The position numbers and the translations under genes are program-made. The notes beneath the pieces are model-generated. The model was given only the letters and a program-made list of their open reading frames with translations, made no database searches and was not told the origin of the DNA. A DNA stretch of 34,013 nucleotides. It comes from Bacteroidales bacterium (GTDB lineage: Bacteria > Bacteroidota > Bacteroidia > Bacteroidales > UBA932). Positions 8,492-16,293 of the stretch are shown in pieces; positions within the stretch are counted from its first letter, which is position 1, and every line of letters begins with the position of its first letter. The stretch is taken from contig JAGAIM010000106.1 in assembly GCA_017626555.1 (NCBI GenBank), forward strand, positions 1-34,013, in the 5' to 3' direction.

Positions 8492-9123
8492 TCCGTTCCC
8501 TTTCTATCCTTTTTTCCAAGATGCCAGACAATAGCCAGTTTTACCTTCACCGGCCCCAGGTAATTTGTCCGGATTCTTCGCACATATACATAATGATCCT
8601 CATACGGAATATATTCATCATACTGGGTATGAAGCCATCCCAGACCAAGACCAGCCTCCAGAGAAAGTTTTTTCCCTATCGGAAACATATAACCATAACT
8701 CAAACCTGCAGTCAGGAATTCCCCTTGATAGCCTTCCTTGCCGTTTTCCAGATCATAAAGTCCGGCACCGGCAAAGGCTCCGAAATAGTGCCCGTGCCAT
8801 TTTCTGTCAGGATTGAGCCAGTATCTGATCTCGGGGCTGAACTGCATCAACTGATAATATTTGTGATCGGTCTTACGGCTCCACCAGGCAATCGAGTATT
8901 CCGCATTCACTGACCAGTGAGGTGCGAATACATATTCAGCCTCTATGGACGGACACAGAGCAGCGTCATAAAGCAGATTGGTCTTTAAAGAAAAGGGGGT
9001 ATGTCTGGATTCGGGGGGGGTATGTCTGGATTCGGAATGAGAAGTGGCTGTGGCGGCAGAAACTGTCGTCAGAAAAACAAGAAAAATCGTGATTATCCTT
9101 ACTTGCACTTCCGAATAAGCCAT
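8488..9123 (-). CDS. DUF3575 outer-membrane beta-barrel protein
   Basis: I place the start at MAYSEVQVRIITIFLVFLTT (base 9123); the frame is open 26 codons further up, but that part is not signal-like. After the signal peptide comes a short linker of two ESRHTP units, then the DUF3575 domain: FSLKTNLLYDAALCPSIEAE, HWSVNAEYSIAWW, PEIRYWLNP, HYFGAFAGAGLYD, GYQGEFLTAGLSYGYMFPIG and LGLGWLHTQYDEY. These alternating strands indicate a small outer-membrane barrel. Long family members carry an OmpA-like domain before the barrel. Here it is absent, and a matching OmpA-like half stands alone at 340-744. The linker contains a C8 tract (9013-9020). This is the first gene of the pilus operon. Confidence 0.8.
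   Translation of the reverse strand: MAYSEVQVRIITIFLVFLTTVSAATATSHSESRHTPPESRHTPFSLKTNLLYDAALCPSIEAEYVFAPHWSVNAEYSIAWWSRKTDHKYYQLMQFSPEIRYWLNPDRKWHGHYFGAFAGAGLYDLENGKEGYQGEFLTAGLSYGYMFPIGKKLSLEAGLGLGWLHTQYDEYIPYEDHYVYVRRIRTNYLGPVKVKLAIVWHLGKKDRKGTE
8995..9033 (-). repeat. two-copy 21-base repeat with C8 tract
   Basis: The 18-base sequence GGGGGTATGTCTGGATTC (plus strand) occurs at 8995-9012 and 9016-9033, a period of 21 bases or seven codons, encoding ESRHTPP and ESRHTPF on the minus strand. The junction of the copies makes eight consecutive G bases (9013-9020; C8 in the coding strand). Copy-number change would keep the frame; slippage in the C8 tract would break it just after the signal peptide. 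Confidence 0.85.
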
Positions 9124-9133
9124 ATTTGAATTA

Positions 9134-9141
9134 CAAAGATA
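9134..9141 (-). promoter_or_regulatory. -7 element of the pilus operon promoter
   Basis: Read on the minus strand this is TATCTTTG, a perfect TAnnTTTG. No TTTG is found 19-21 bases upstream (nearest AT-rich sequence only). Transcription would start about five bases before the ATG at 9123, giving an extremely short leader. A missing -33 box suggests dependence on an activator. Confidence 0.45.
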
Positions 9142-9256
9142 GAGAATTATTCGCAATAAACCGTACTGAGCACAAGTTCTTTTAAAAATGTCTGGCAACA
9201 ATCCGAATTCCAGTTCAGGAAGGTAAATATAATGAGGAGGCAGCCATAATCAATTA

Positions 9257-9287
9257 TTTGTGTTTGCTTGAAAATTTATTACCTTTG
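9257..9287 (+). promoter_or_regulatory. Bacteroidetes-type promoter
   Basis: TTTG at 9257-9260, 19 bases, TACCTTTG at 9280-9287: a full consensus match. It serves the small gene at 9320, with a leader of about 25 bases. The 9124-9256 interval otherwise shows only the divergent pilus-operon promoter element. Confidence 0.8.
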
Positions 9288-9319
9288 CGACGTTATAACA
9301 ATTTTAATACGTATTTACT

Positions 9320-9595
9320 ATGAACCTTAGAGTTTTTAAGAAAGACATCGAGTATTTCGTTGGTGAATTCATTGATGATTGCGCTCTCTTCGTAGCGCTC
9401 AACCCGCACAAGGATGCTGACGAGATCGCACAGATAATTGACGAGGCAGTTGACCTCTACAACGACCTCAAGCAGCGCGCAAACCAGCCTGAAGGAGCAA
9501 AGAAGGCATTCTACAACGGCCTCACTAAAGAGATGTTCGAGAAACTTGACACTCTCTGCGAGAAACTCAGCGCAGTGGTTTCAAAGCAGGCGTAA
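9320..9595 (+). CDS. small conserved cytoplasmic protein of unknown function
   Basis: A 91-residue protein beginning MNLRVFKKDIEYFVGEFIDD. It looks entirely helical, acidic, with no signal peptide, membrane segment or catalytic motif; heptad-like spacing (VDLYNDLKQR, MFEKLDTLCEKL) suggests a helical bundle or short coiled coil. I believe similar small proteins are widespread in Bacteroidales but know of no function. It has its own consensus promoter 30 bases upstream and a strong hairpin terminator 17 bases downstream, so it is monocistronic and probably well expressed. Its codon choice (ctc, cgc, aac, gac) resembles that of highly expressed genes. Confidence 0.8.
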   Translation: MNLRVFKKDIEYFVGEFIDDCALFVALNPHKDADEIAQIIDEAVDLYNDLKQRANQPEGAKKAFYNGLTKEMFEKLDTLCEKLSAVVSKQA

Positions 9596-9612
9596 TTATC
9601 GTGAAACAAATC

Positions 9613-9651
9613 AGAACCGGTTTCAGAATTTCTGGAGCCGGTTCTTTTTTT
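9613..9651 (+). terminator. intrinsic terminator
   Basis: AGAACCGG (9613-9620) pairs with CCGGTTCT (9638-9645), with an inner CAGAA/TTCTG pairing in the loop, followed by seven T bases (9645-9651). It ends the small gene at 9320-9595. Confidence 0.85.
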
Positions 9652-9665
9652 ATTGCCGACGTAGT

Positions 9666-9773
9666 CCATTGAGCGGAAAAATGGCCATAGGAGGCACTCC
9701 AGCCGCTCAATGGGTCTGGAATGAATACCATTGAGCGGCCAGAAGACTGTCAGAGAGGGATTTTCCGCTCAAC
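9666..9773. repeat. nested inverted repeats, four alternating copies of TTGAGCGG
   Basis: CCATTGAGCGG occurs at 9666-9676 and 9728-9738; its complement occurs as CCGCTCAATGG at 9703-9713 and as CCGCTCAA at 9765-9772. The orientation alternates plus, minus, plus, minus. The outermost pair matches over 12 bases (TTGAGCGGAAAA 9669-9680, TTTTCCGCTCAA 9761-9772), the inner pair over 11. The element could form two hairpins or one large cruciform. It lies between a terminator and dacB, with no gene inside. It could be a small mobile palindromic element, a structured RNA or a protein-binding array. Confidence 0.7.
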
Positions 9774-9813
9774 ATTCAGTTAAAGTTATTATTTTTGCTG
9801 AAATTAACATAGT

Positions 9814-11292
9814 ATGAAAAAGAATTTCATAATCATCTTCCTCATATCCTCGTTGCATATTTGCGCGACTTCTTCCGCCCAATCCCTTCAGGAATCAATA
9901 AATGCCATCATCAGTGACAAGGCATTGACATCCGCCACGGTAGGAATCTGTGCAAGAACCGGTGACGGAAGAACCCTTATTGACATTGAGGCCGACAACC
10001 CGATCATTCCGGCATCGAATATGAAACTTATCTCCACCGGAGCGGCACTGCACCTGTTAAGCCCTGATTATCAATTCGCTACACGTATAGGGTATAGCGG
10101 GAGCATCTGTAACGGAGTCCTTCAAGGTGACCTTTACATCATCGGAGGAGGAGACCCGACCACAGGCTCAAAAGACTCCATAGCCACATCTCTTGACAGG
10201 CTTTTCTGCAGTTGGGAGAAATTCATCCGGGATGCAGGAATCAGACGCATAGAAGGAAAAATCATAGGCGACGGACGATATTTTGAAGGTATGCCCGAAC
10301 ATCCGAGTTGGTTGTGGAGCGACATAGGAACATATTACGGATCGGGAGCCACAGGGCTTATGTTCTATGAGAACACTCAGTCCTTCCTCGCTTGTGCAGG
10401 CAAACAAGTCGGAGATCCAGTAGAAATCGCACCTTCATATCCCGAGGCTCCCTGGATGGAATTCAGATACAATTGCACCACAGGCAAGACCGGCACAGGA
10501 GACCAATTGTATATGTATGCCAGCGATCTTGCACCAGTCGCAGAAATCAGGGGCACTTTCGGCATTGACCGTGGAAAGAAAAGAGTCGATTGCACCAACA
10601 AATTTCCTGAATATACGATTGCGAGCATATTCGCCGACTTTCTGAAAGGCAAAGGAATGACCTCAGAGGGTCCGGCTGATTTCAGACTATGCACCTCGAC
10701 AAAGATAGTTCCTGCCGAACAGATCACAATCATCGGAACCACACTCTCCCCGACCCTCAGGCAGATTGCCTTCGAGACCAATCATAAAAGCAACAATCTC
10801 TACGCAGAGACCTTGTTCAGAAGCATAGGAAAGAGTGTCACCGGCAGTGCCTGCTACGATTCCACATACGTAGCCGTAAATGGCACATTGCAGAGTCTGG
10901 GCATCGACACATCATACGGAGCGGTGATGGCAGACGGAAGCGGCTTGTCAAGGCAGAATCACATTTCGCCGGATTTCTTCTGCAGATTCCTGACTGCGAT
11001 GATGTCCTCTCCATATTTCGAGGACTATGTATATACCCTTCCATCACCCGGATCCAACGGTACATTGGCAGCCAATATGAAAAACTGCCCGGAAGATGTA
11101 AAGACCCGTATCAAGGTCAAGAGCGGCTCGATGACCGGAGTCAGATGCTACAGCGGATACATCATTCCGACAGAAGGTTGCAAGGAAGAAACCATAGTCT
11201 TTTCGATTATGGTGAACAACTGTACTGCACCGACCTGGAAAGTACGTCAACTTATGGATAAAATAATGGCAGCCTTAGCGGCTGCCAATTAA
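9814..11292 (+). CDS. dacB: D-alanyl-D-alanine carboxypeptidase/endopeptidase (PBP4, S13 family)
   Basis: A 492-residue periplasmic penicillin-binding protein that trims or opens peptidoglycan crosslinks. MKKNFIIIFLISSLHICATSSAQ is a signal peptide. The three S13 catalytic motifs are present: SNMK at residues 68-71 (IIPASNMKL), SNN near 327 (KSNNLYAET) and KSG near 436 (IKVKSGSMTG). Family signatures GDLYIIGGGDPT and MADGSGLSRQNHISP are also clear. The large insertion between SxxK and SxN typical of PBP4 is present, and the length matches the family. It is preceded by the palindromic element and a possible -7 box (TATTTTTG, 9790-9797) and is convergent with the DUF5723 gene. The function is confident; which crosslinks it cleaves in this organism is not known. 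Confidence 0.93.
   Translation: MKKNFIIIFLISSLHICATSSAQSLQESINAIISDKALTSATVGICARTGDGRTLIDIEADNPIIPASNMKLISTGAALHLLSPDYQFATRIGYSGSICNGVLQGDLYIIGGGDPTTGSKDSIATSLDRLFCSWEKFIRDAGIRRIEGKIIGDGRYFEGMPEHPSWLWSDIGTYYGSGATGLMFYENTQSFLACAGKQVGDPVEIAPSYPEAPWMEFRYNCTTGKTGTGDQLYMYASDLAPVAEIRGTFGIDRGKKRVDCTNKFPEYTIASIFADFLKGKGMTSEGPADFRLCTSTKIVPAEQITIIGTTLSPTLRQIAFETNHKSNNLYAETLFRSIGKSVTGSACYDSTYVAVNGTLQSLGIDTSYGAVMADGSGLSRQNHISPDFFCRFLTAMMSSPYFEDYVYTLPSPGSNGTLAANMKNCPEDVKTRIKVKSGSMTGVRCYSGYIIPTEGCKEETIVFSIMVNNCTAPTWKVRQLMDKIMAALAAAN
11267..11287. terminator. hairpin at convergent gene ends
   Basis: TGGCAGCC (11267-11274) pairs with GGCTGCCA (11280-11287) around a five-base loop, overlapping the last codons of dacB. 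AT-rich sequence flanks it on both sides, but there is no long T run. It may end transcription from both dacB and the converging DUF5723 gene. Confidence 0.45.
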
Positions 11293-11311
11293 TAATTTCC
11301 AGAGCGGATCC

Positions 11312-12700
11312 TTACAATGCTACGGCAAGTCCGAAGTGGAGATTGAAACGCCACTGGGTCGGGATAGCACCGATTCCAAGACTTTCAGGTGCCTTAGCCA
11401 TCTCGAGGAACATATAGTCACTTCCTATATAGAAGCAAGGTCCCTTGTTCGGTGTGAATTCCAATATCCATCCGAGAGTCTTCGCTACATTCAGGAATGA
11501 ATAGTTTATACCGCAGGCAAACCAGTTGACCGGATTGACATTATATGAAAGTGTCAGTTCGTTTCTGGTATGTGCGAAACTTCTGCGAGCGGAATAGAGG
11601 GCCCCCACACTCATCTTTTCATTCAGGAAAGGCATCTCTGCTCCTACATAGAAACTTGGAAGAGTAGAACGTGTGAATGAAGACGAACCGTTATCCTTGA
11701 GTTTGATCATATCCTTTGCGGCATTACCCAATTCCTCGAATGCGGCATCCATCGCACCCTCGTCCATCGACACCTGGAAACCTGTCCACTCAAGGCTGCC
11801 GCCGGCATTATATGACTTGGCTGCAGATGCACTATAATGGATCAGACCCAGATCGGTTACAGCAGCAGAAACTGACACTCCATTGATGAATCCGTCAAAC
11901 TTGAGATTGTATTCCGCTCCGAGATCGAATGAATATCCGAATCCTGAAAGCGCGCCACCAAATTCATATCCGAAATCAAGGCTGCCATCCGGGCCAGCGA
12001 CATTGAGCCCTTTTGCTGCAGTATTGACACTTCCCTGAGCATCTATCACCCATTTGTCAAGACCTGTGACGAGATTGACTTTATCCAACTGCACTCCCAT
12101 ATAAGCCACTGGGAAAATCATACGAGCCTTTGCTCCGACTCTCAATCCCTCCAGGACATCAGACATATCCCTGGAATAGCCCACAGAAGCCTGCAGAGAC
12201 GCAGCGGCATTCATATTGAGCGAACCAAGGTCGAAAGTACTGCCCTCTGTTCCAGTTCCCTTCTTCAGGAACCTGAACAGATCGCCAGGTATATCCACAT
12301 CCGCATTTACGCGCACCCCGAGATCGACAGTCCAGAAACTGTTACGCTGGGTTTTCCATCCGAAGTTGATAAGGTTGACATCAGTCTGCACATCCATATA
12401 AGGTTTATTAGGAAGAGCGGCATCAAAGTCGGCCAATGACACATTCTGATTGAGGAACGTGTAGAGTTGACCATTCATCGGATACATAAATGTCTGAAGA
12501 TCGAGGTTGGACAAAAGACCAACTGAGGTGTTACCGATCACAGGTATCTGGAAATAGCCGGAACTTGGAGCGAACGCCGGATTCAACTTATTTCTGTTCA
12601 GAGAGTTATCCAGAAAATAACTACCCTTCAAAGCCTGTGCACCCATTATGAGTGGCATAAACAGCATAAATGCTGCAACTGCTATATTCTTTCTGTTCAT
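11312..12700 (-). CDS. DUF5723 family outer-membrane protein
   Basis: I choose MNRKNIAVAAFMLFMPLIMG at base 12700 as start, because it begins the signal peptide directly and leaves 13 bases after the upstream stop; an ATG at 12724 would overlap that gene. The 462-residue product begins its mature part with ALKGSYFLDNSLNRNKLNPA and continues as many aromatic-ended beta-strands (FGWKTQRNSFWTVDLGVRV, FGYSFDLGAEYNLKF, LTLSYNVNPVNWFACGINY), ending NLHFGLAVAL. This pattern and the 'LNPAFAPS.GY..IP..GN' opening fit the DUF5723 family of FadL-like barrels in Bacteroidetes. It is co-transcribed with the giant lipoprotein upstream, suggesting a joint role at the outer membrane. Its substrate is unknown. 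Confidence 0.75.
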   Translation of the reverse strand: MNRKNIAVAAFMLFMPLIMGAQALKGSYFLDNSLNRNKLNPAFAPSSGYFQIPVIGNTSVGLLSNLDLQTFMYPMNGQLYTFLNQNVSLADFDAALPNKPYMDVQTDVNLINFGWKTQRNSFWTVDLGVRVNADVDIPGDLFRFLKKGTGTEGSTFDLGSLNMNAAASLQASVGYSRDMSDVLEGLRVGAKARMIFPVAYMGVQLDKVNLVTGLDKWVIDAQGSVNTAAKGLNVAGPDGSLDFGYEFGGALSGFGYSFDLGAEYNLKFDGFINGVSVSAAVTDLGLIHYSASAAKSYNAGGSLEWTGFQVSMDEGAMDAAFEELGNAAKDMIKLKDNGSSSFTRSTLPSFYVGAEMPFLNEKMSVGALYSARRSFAHTRNELTLSYNVNPVNWFACGINYSFLNVAKTLGWILEFTPNKGPCFYIGSDYMFLEMAKAPESLGIGAIPTQWRFNLHFGLAVAL

Positions 12701-12713
12701 AATTCTCTGCTTT

Positions 12714-15700
12714 TTACTGTTCATCTTCTTTTTCCATCAAATCGCCCAGATCCAGGGTGAGTCCTTCAGGAAGCACCGCCTTGAGTTCCGCGTGGAGGAA
12801 TGACTCCTCAGTCACAGGCACTCCGGACACTCCTGCCGACGTAGCCTTGAACACAAGTTCCATCGCTGCCACATCAGCCTTGGCTGCACCTCCGGCAAGT
12901 CCGAGCATAAGTTCCAGTTCAGTTTTCTGAGCAGAGCCGTCGCTGTTGCAAGGCTTGATCTTCTGCTTTCCGCACTCTTCAGCCAGAGGAACGATATTTC
13001 CTTCAGAGTCAAGCATATTGATGCTGAGATCCAAGCCAAGCGGAAGCGAACTTGTAATATTTCCTGCAAGTTTGATTCGTCCGTTGGATATTGCCTGACC
13101 GAGGAAATCCGGTAATCCCTGAAGAGTATCCTTCAGAACGATATTGAAGTCTTCACCAAACTCAAGAGGAAGTTCGAACGCATAGTCTGCGGTAAGAACA
13201 TAATCAGCAGAAGGCTCCAGAACAGATTCCTTAGACGAATCCGTAGCGGCATCAAGCCTGAATTCGAGTTTCTCAGGAATGTCTCTGAGAAGGCTGAGAA
13301 TATCTGCCTCGACGAATTCATATCCTGCAGGACATCTGTCTTCACTGCCTGGGTTCGCAAGCCAGTACTTGGTAACAGCCGTCTTATCTGCAGATTCAGC
13401 ATATTTGAGAGCCAGTACCGGAACAGATACCGCTTTCTTTTCGTCAGGTGCACCATTGTAATATGGTACGAGAGAAATCTCTGCATTTACAGGAACTCCG
13501 AGATTGGTGTTTACCTCAAGTGCAAGATGAACGTGGTTGAAGTCGAGTTCTGCCTCTTCAGCAGCACTTCCGAGACTTTCAGCGAACTCTGACAGATCGA
13601 CAGCCTCCACCACAGGATCGACTTTATAATCAACCTTTCCAGTAACCTTGGCAATATCTATATCCTTAATATCAGCCTTGAACTCCACTTCGAGTTCCTT
13701 TCCGAGCCATTCGTTCACATCAAGCGACGCATCAGTAAGAGTCACTGAGCCGGCAAGGTCAATTACATCCTTGATACCGTTCTCGATATTGACACCTTCA
13801 AGATTGAGAGCCTCGATCTTCACAGGATCCACCTTGATCTGACCGTCCTTATTTACAGTTCCATTCAATTTGATGTTGCCTGCCTCGTCTGTTTCAACTC
13901 CGCTCACTTCTATCATATCTGGGAATCCGACTGTGAAGTCAAGCGAAAGTTTTGTCGAGCCGAGATCCGGCAGCGATGAAGCATCAAGCATAAGATTGAG
14001 ATAGACATCATCCAGTTCGATCCTTCCGATGGAAACAATCTCTTTCGGCATATCTTCCGCAGGCATAAGGTCGATGTCAATCTTCTCGCTGATTCTTGTC
14101 TCGAACTTGTCAAGAGCAACCTTTGACGGAATAAGTTCAGGAATATGAGCCTTGACAGACACCTTCATTCCCGGAGCCGTGATCTGCTCGACCTGCTCCT
14201 TATTCATCAGAGATGCATCAACAGAGAGACCGCCAGTGAGGCTTACTTCACCTTTTGCATACACCTTTCCATCAGTCTCGTCCTTCTGAGGAACAAGCCA
14301 AAGTTTTTCAACAGGAAGGGTTATCTGCTCAGGGAATGATCCGCGCAGGGTTATGGAATTATCTGTTGCATTGAAATTATATTCAGCAGGGAGAGGTGTC
14401 TTGAATACGAACATATCAGGGAAATCAAGACAAAGTCCGCCAGCATCGGATGGAATGAGATCCATATCCATCTCCGGCATCTGAATATCGATAGAGATTT
14501 CAGGATTGCCTTCCGGAGTAATGAGAACATCTCCAAGATCAAGCATATCCTCAGGGAGTTCGACAGAAATCACTTCCGGCTCTATATCGAGTTCGTACTC
14601 GAAGCCTTTGACCTTCACCTCATAATCCTTGACAACAAGATCGGAACGTACATCTACAAGAACCTTGACATCATCTGCATCACGTGCAGGAAGATCTGCA
14701 CTGTGGATTGTACCATCTGCCTTTGCAACAGCCTCCACCTTTATGTTTTCAGAGAAAACTATCTTGCCGCCAACCGGTGCAGGCATCTCGATTCCTGTGA
14801 TCCTGACATTGTCAGACAAGCCCTTTGACAGGTCCACATTGCTATAAATCACCTGATTACGAGCATTTGCGCCTTCTACCTGGATTTCTTCAGGGAAAGT
14901 AAGAACCAGGCTTTCAAGATCAGCCTTGAGTCCGCGGATACGAGACACATTCTCAGCCTTGATATCAATATTGAAACCTGAATCCTCTGTGAATATAACC
15001 TCAGTGAATTCCTCTACCTCCTCAGGAAGTTCGAGATCATCCATAGTCAGAGACACTTCATCTGACTGAGACACAGTCACAGGATCAACGGTCATAATGA
15101 CATCATCGATCTGAAGATCGACAAACTCAATCTGCATATACAGGTCGATCTGCCTGTTGTTTTGCAAAAGACGAGTGGTGGTATGAAGATCTTCAAGCAG
15201 AATACCTCCCTTTGCAGGCAGCGTATAATCCTTATCAAGTACACAAGGACTGTCGGCATTCTTTCTTTCCCAATCCTTAGGATTTATGGCAAGAGAAGTG
15301 ATGCTGTACTCCACTGTCTGCTTGTAATTATTTTTCTCGGAAAGCACGAAATCATCATTAAGATGAGCGTGGTCGTCTGAGTGATTCTTATCGAGATGGA
15401 ATATATTATGGAGATCCACATCAATCTGAGGGATCAGTCTTCCCGAAAGAAGGAAAGAATTCCTCAATTCGAGAGTAACCTTCATCTTGGCTCCGGAATG
15501 GAGGACGATATCCTCAACGGAACTGATACCCTTAGGAAGTTCTATATACAAATGTATGTTCTGCGTTCCATCAAATTCATCTGTGATATGTATGTTCTGC
15601 GCGAGCAAAGCACCGTCAACTGCAACCGGATTATCATTGATCATTGCATCAGGAATATGGAACGAGTCGTTCAGAGACATAAGATGGGTCTCGTGGCTGA

Positions 15701-16235
15701 CACTTGGGAATTCCTTCAACGCCATCTGATCAGGATCCGGAGCATAACGAGCCAGACCTGCAGAAATCTGAAGATTTTCCGATACAGAAGGCAATGTCAG
15801 TTCTGGAGCCTTGAAAGAAGAAGATATATCGTAATCGAATGAATAATCCATTTCTTCCACCTTGACATCGGACACATCTGCGCTGTTAAGTTCGAAGTTC
15901 ACCTTACGCGAAAACTCCACATCATCAATCTTGACTATATCGGTCAGCGAAGCCAATTCCTCCGACATATTGAATGAATCATTGAATCTGACAGCGTATG
16001 CTCCGTTTTCAAGCGTCTGAAGCACATCTGCATCCAGATCTTTCAGGAGTTCCTTGAGTTTCAACGTGTCAGTGTTTCCGATCGGAAGAACAAGACCGTC
16101 CTGGAAAGGAGTAACCTCAAGATTGAGATTATCCTCGGACATATCGTACTTTTCATTGACGCAGGATGTGACTGACATCAATGCAAAAGAAGTGAAGGCA
16201 AATGCCATCACCTTAAGGTTAGAATGTTTCACCAT
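12714..16235 (-). CDS. giant multi-domain surface lipoprotein, function unknown
   Basis: A 1173-residue lipoprotein with signal ending SVTSC (Cys25), then NEKYDMSEDNLNLEVTPFQD and LVLPIGNTDTLKLKELL. The mature protein is acidic and almost all beta-strand, made of repeated modules in which phrases such as 'PE.I.V.G.....G.I...', 'VDLSKGLSDNVRITGIEMP' and 'LNLEGVNIENGIKDVIDLAG' recur at loose intervals. No enzyme motif is visible. The fold may be a string of immunoglobulin-like or LEA/AsmA-like beta domains; I cannot decide. A full promoter lies 21 bases upstream and the DUF5723 barrel follows 13 bases downstream, so the two form a dedicated operon. I recall similar lipoproteins beside DUF5723 genes in other Bacteroidales but know of no assigned function. 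Confidence 0.75.
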   Translation of the reverse strand: MVKHSNLKVMAFAFTSFALMSVTSCVNEKYDMSEDNLNLEVTPFQDGLVLPIGNTDTLKLKELLKDLDADVLQTLENGAYAVRFNDSFNMSEELASLTDIVKIDDVEFSRKVNFELNSADVSDVKVEEMDYSFDYDISSSFKAPELTLPSVSENLQISAGLARYAPDPDQMALKEFPSVSHETHLMSLNDSFHIPDAMINDNPVAVDGALLAQNIHITDEFDGTQNIHLYIELPKGISSVEDIVLHSGAKMKVTLELRNSFLLSGRLIPQIDVDLHNIFHLDKNHSDDHAHLNDDFVLSEKNNYKQTVEYSITSLAINPKDWERKNADSPCVLDKDYTLPAKGGILLEDLHTTTRLLQNNRQIDLYMQIEFVDLQIDDVIMTVDPVTVSQSDEVSLTMDDLELPEEVEEFTEVIFTEDSGFNIDIKAENVSRIRGLKADLESLVLTFPEEIQVEGANARNQVIYSNVDLSKGLSDNVRITGIEMPAPVGGKIVFSENIKVEAVAKADGTIHSADLPARDADDVKVLVDVRSDLVVKDYEVKVKGFEYELDIEPEVISVELPEDMLDLGDVLITPEGNPEISIDIQMPEMDMDLIPSDAGGLCLDFPDMFVFKTPLPAEYNFNATDNSITLRGSFPEQITLPVEKLWLVPQKDETDGKVYAKGEVSLTGGLSVDASLMNKEQVEQITAPGMKVSVKAHIPELIPSKVALDKFETRISEKIDIDLMPAEDMPKEIVSIGRIELDDVYLNLMLDASSLPDLGSTKLSLDFTVGFPDMIEVSGVETDEAGNIKLNGTVNKDGQIKVDPVKIEALNLEGVNIENGIKDVIDLAGSVTLTDASLDVNEWLGKELEVEFKADIKDIDIAKVTGKVDYKVDPVVEAVDLSEFAESLGSAAEEAELDFNHVHLALEVNTNLGVPVNAEISLVPYYNGAPDEKKAVSVPVLALKYAESADKTAVTKYWLANPGSEDRCPAGYEFVEADILSLLRDIPEKLEFRLDAATDSSKESVLEPSADYVLTADYAFELPLEFGEDFNIVLKDTLQGLPDFLGQAISNGRIKLAGNITSSLPLGLDLSINMLDSEGNIVPLAEECGKQKIKPCNSDGSAQKTELELMLGLAGGAAKADVAAMELVFKATSAGVSGVPVTEESFLHAELKAVLPEGLTLDLGDLMEKEDEQ

Positions 16236-16255
16236 AGTTGATTAAATAAGATATG

Positions 16256-16286
16256 CAAAGGTATTCATATTATTGAAAATACCAAA
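16256..16286 (-). promoter_or_regulatory. Bacteroidetes-type promoter
   Basis: Read on the minus strand: TTTG (16286-16283), 19 bases, TACCTTTG (16263-16256). This perfect match drives the giant lipoprotein and DUF5723 pair, with a leader of about 15 bases. It sits directly after the radA stop, making the pair independent of radA. Confidence 0.8.
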
Positions 16287-16293
16287 CAAACAT

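Noticed and set aside
340-9123. Inversion of the whole pilus locus through similarity of the two signal-peptide regions
   Set aside because: Apart from the C tract, the DNA of the two heads shares only scattered matches, too little to support homologous inversion; kept only as a split-gene observation.
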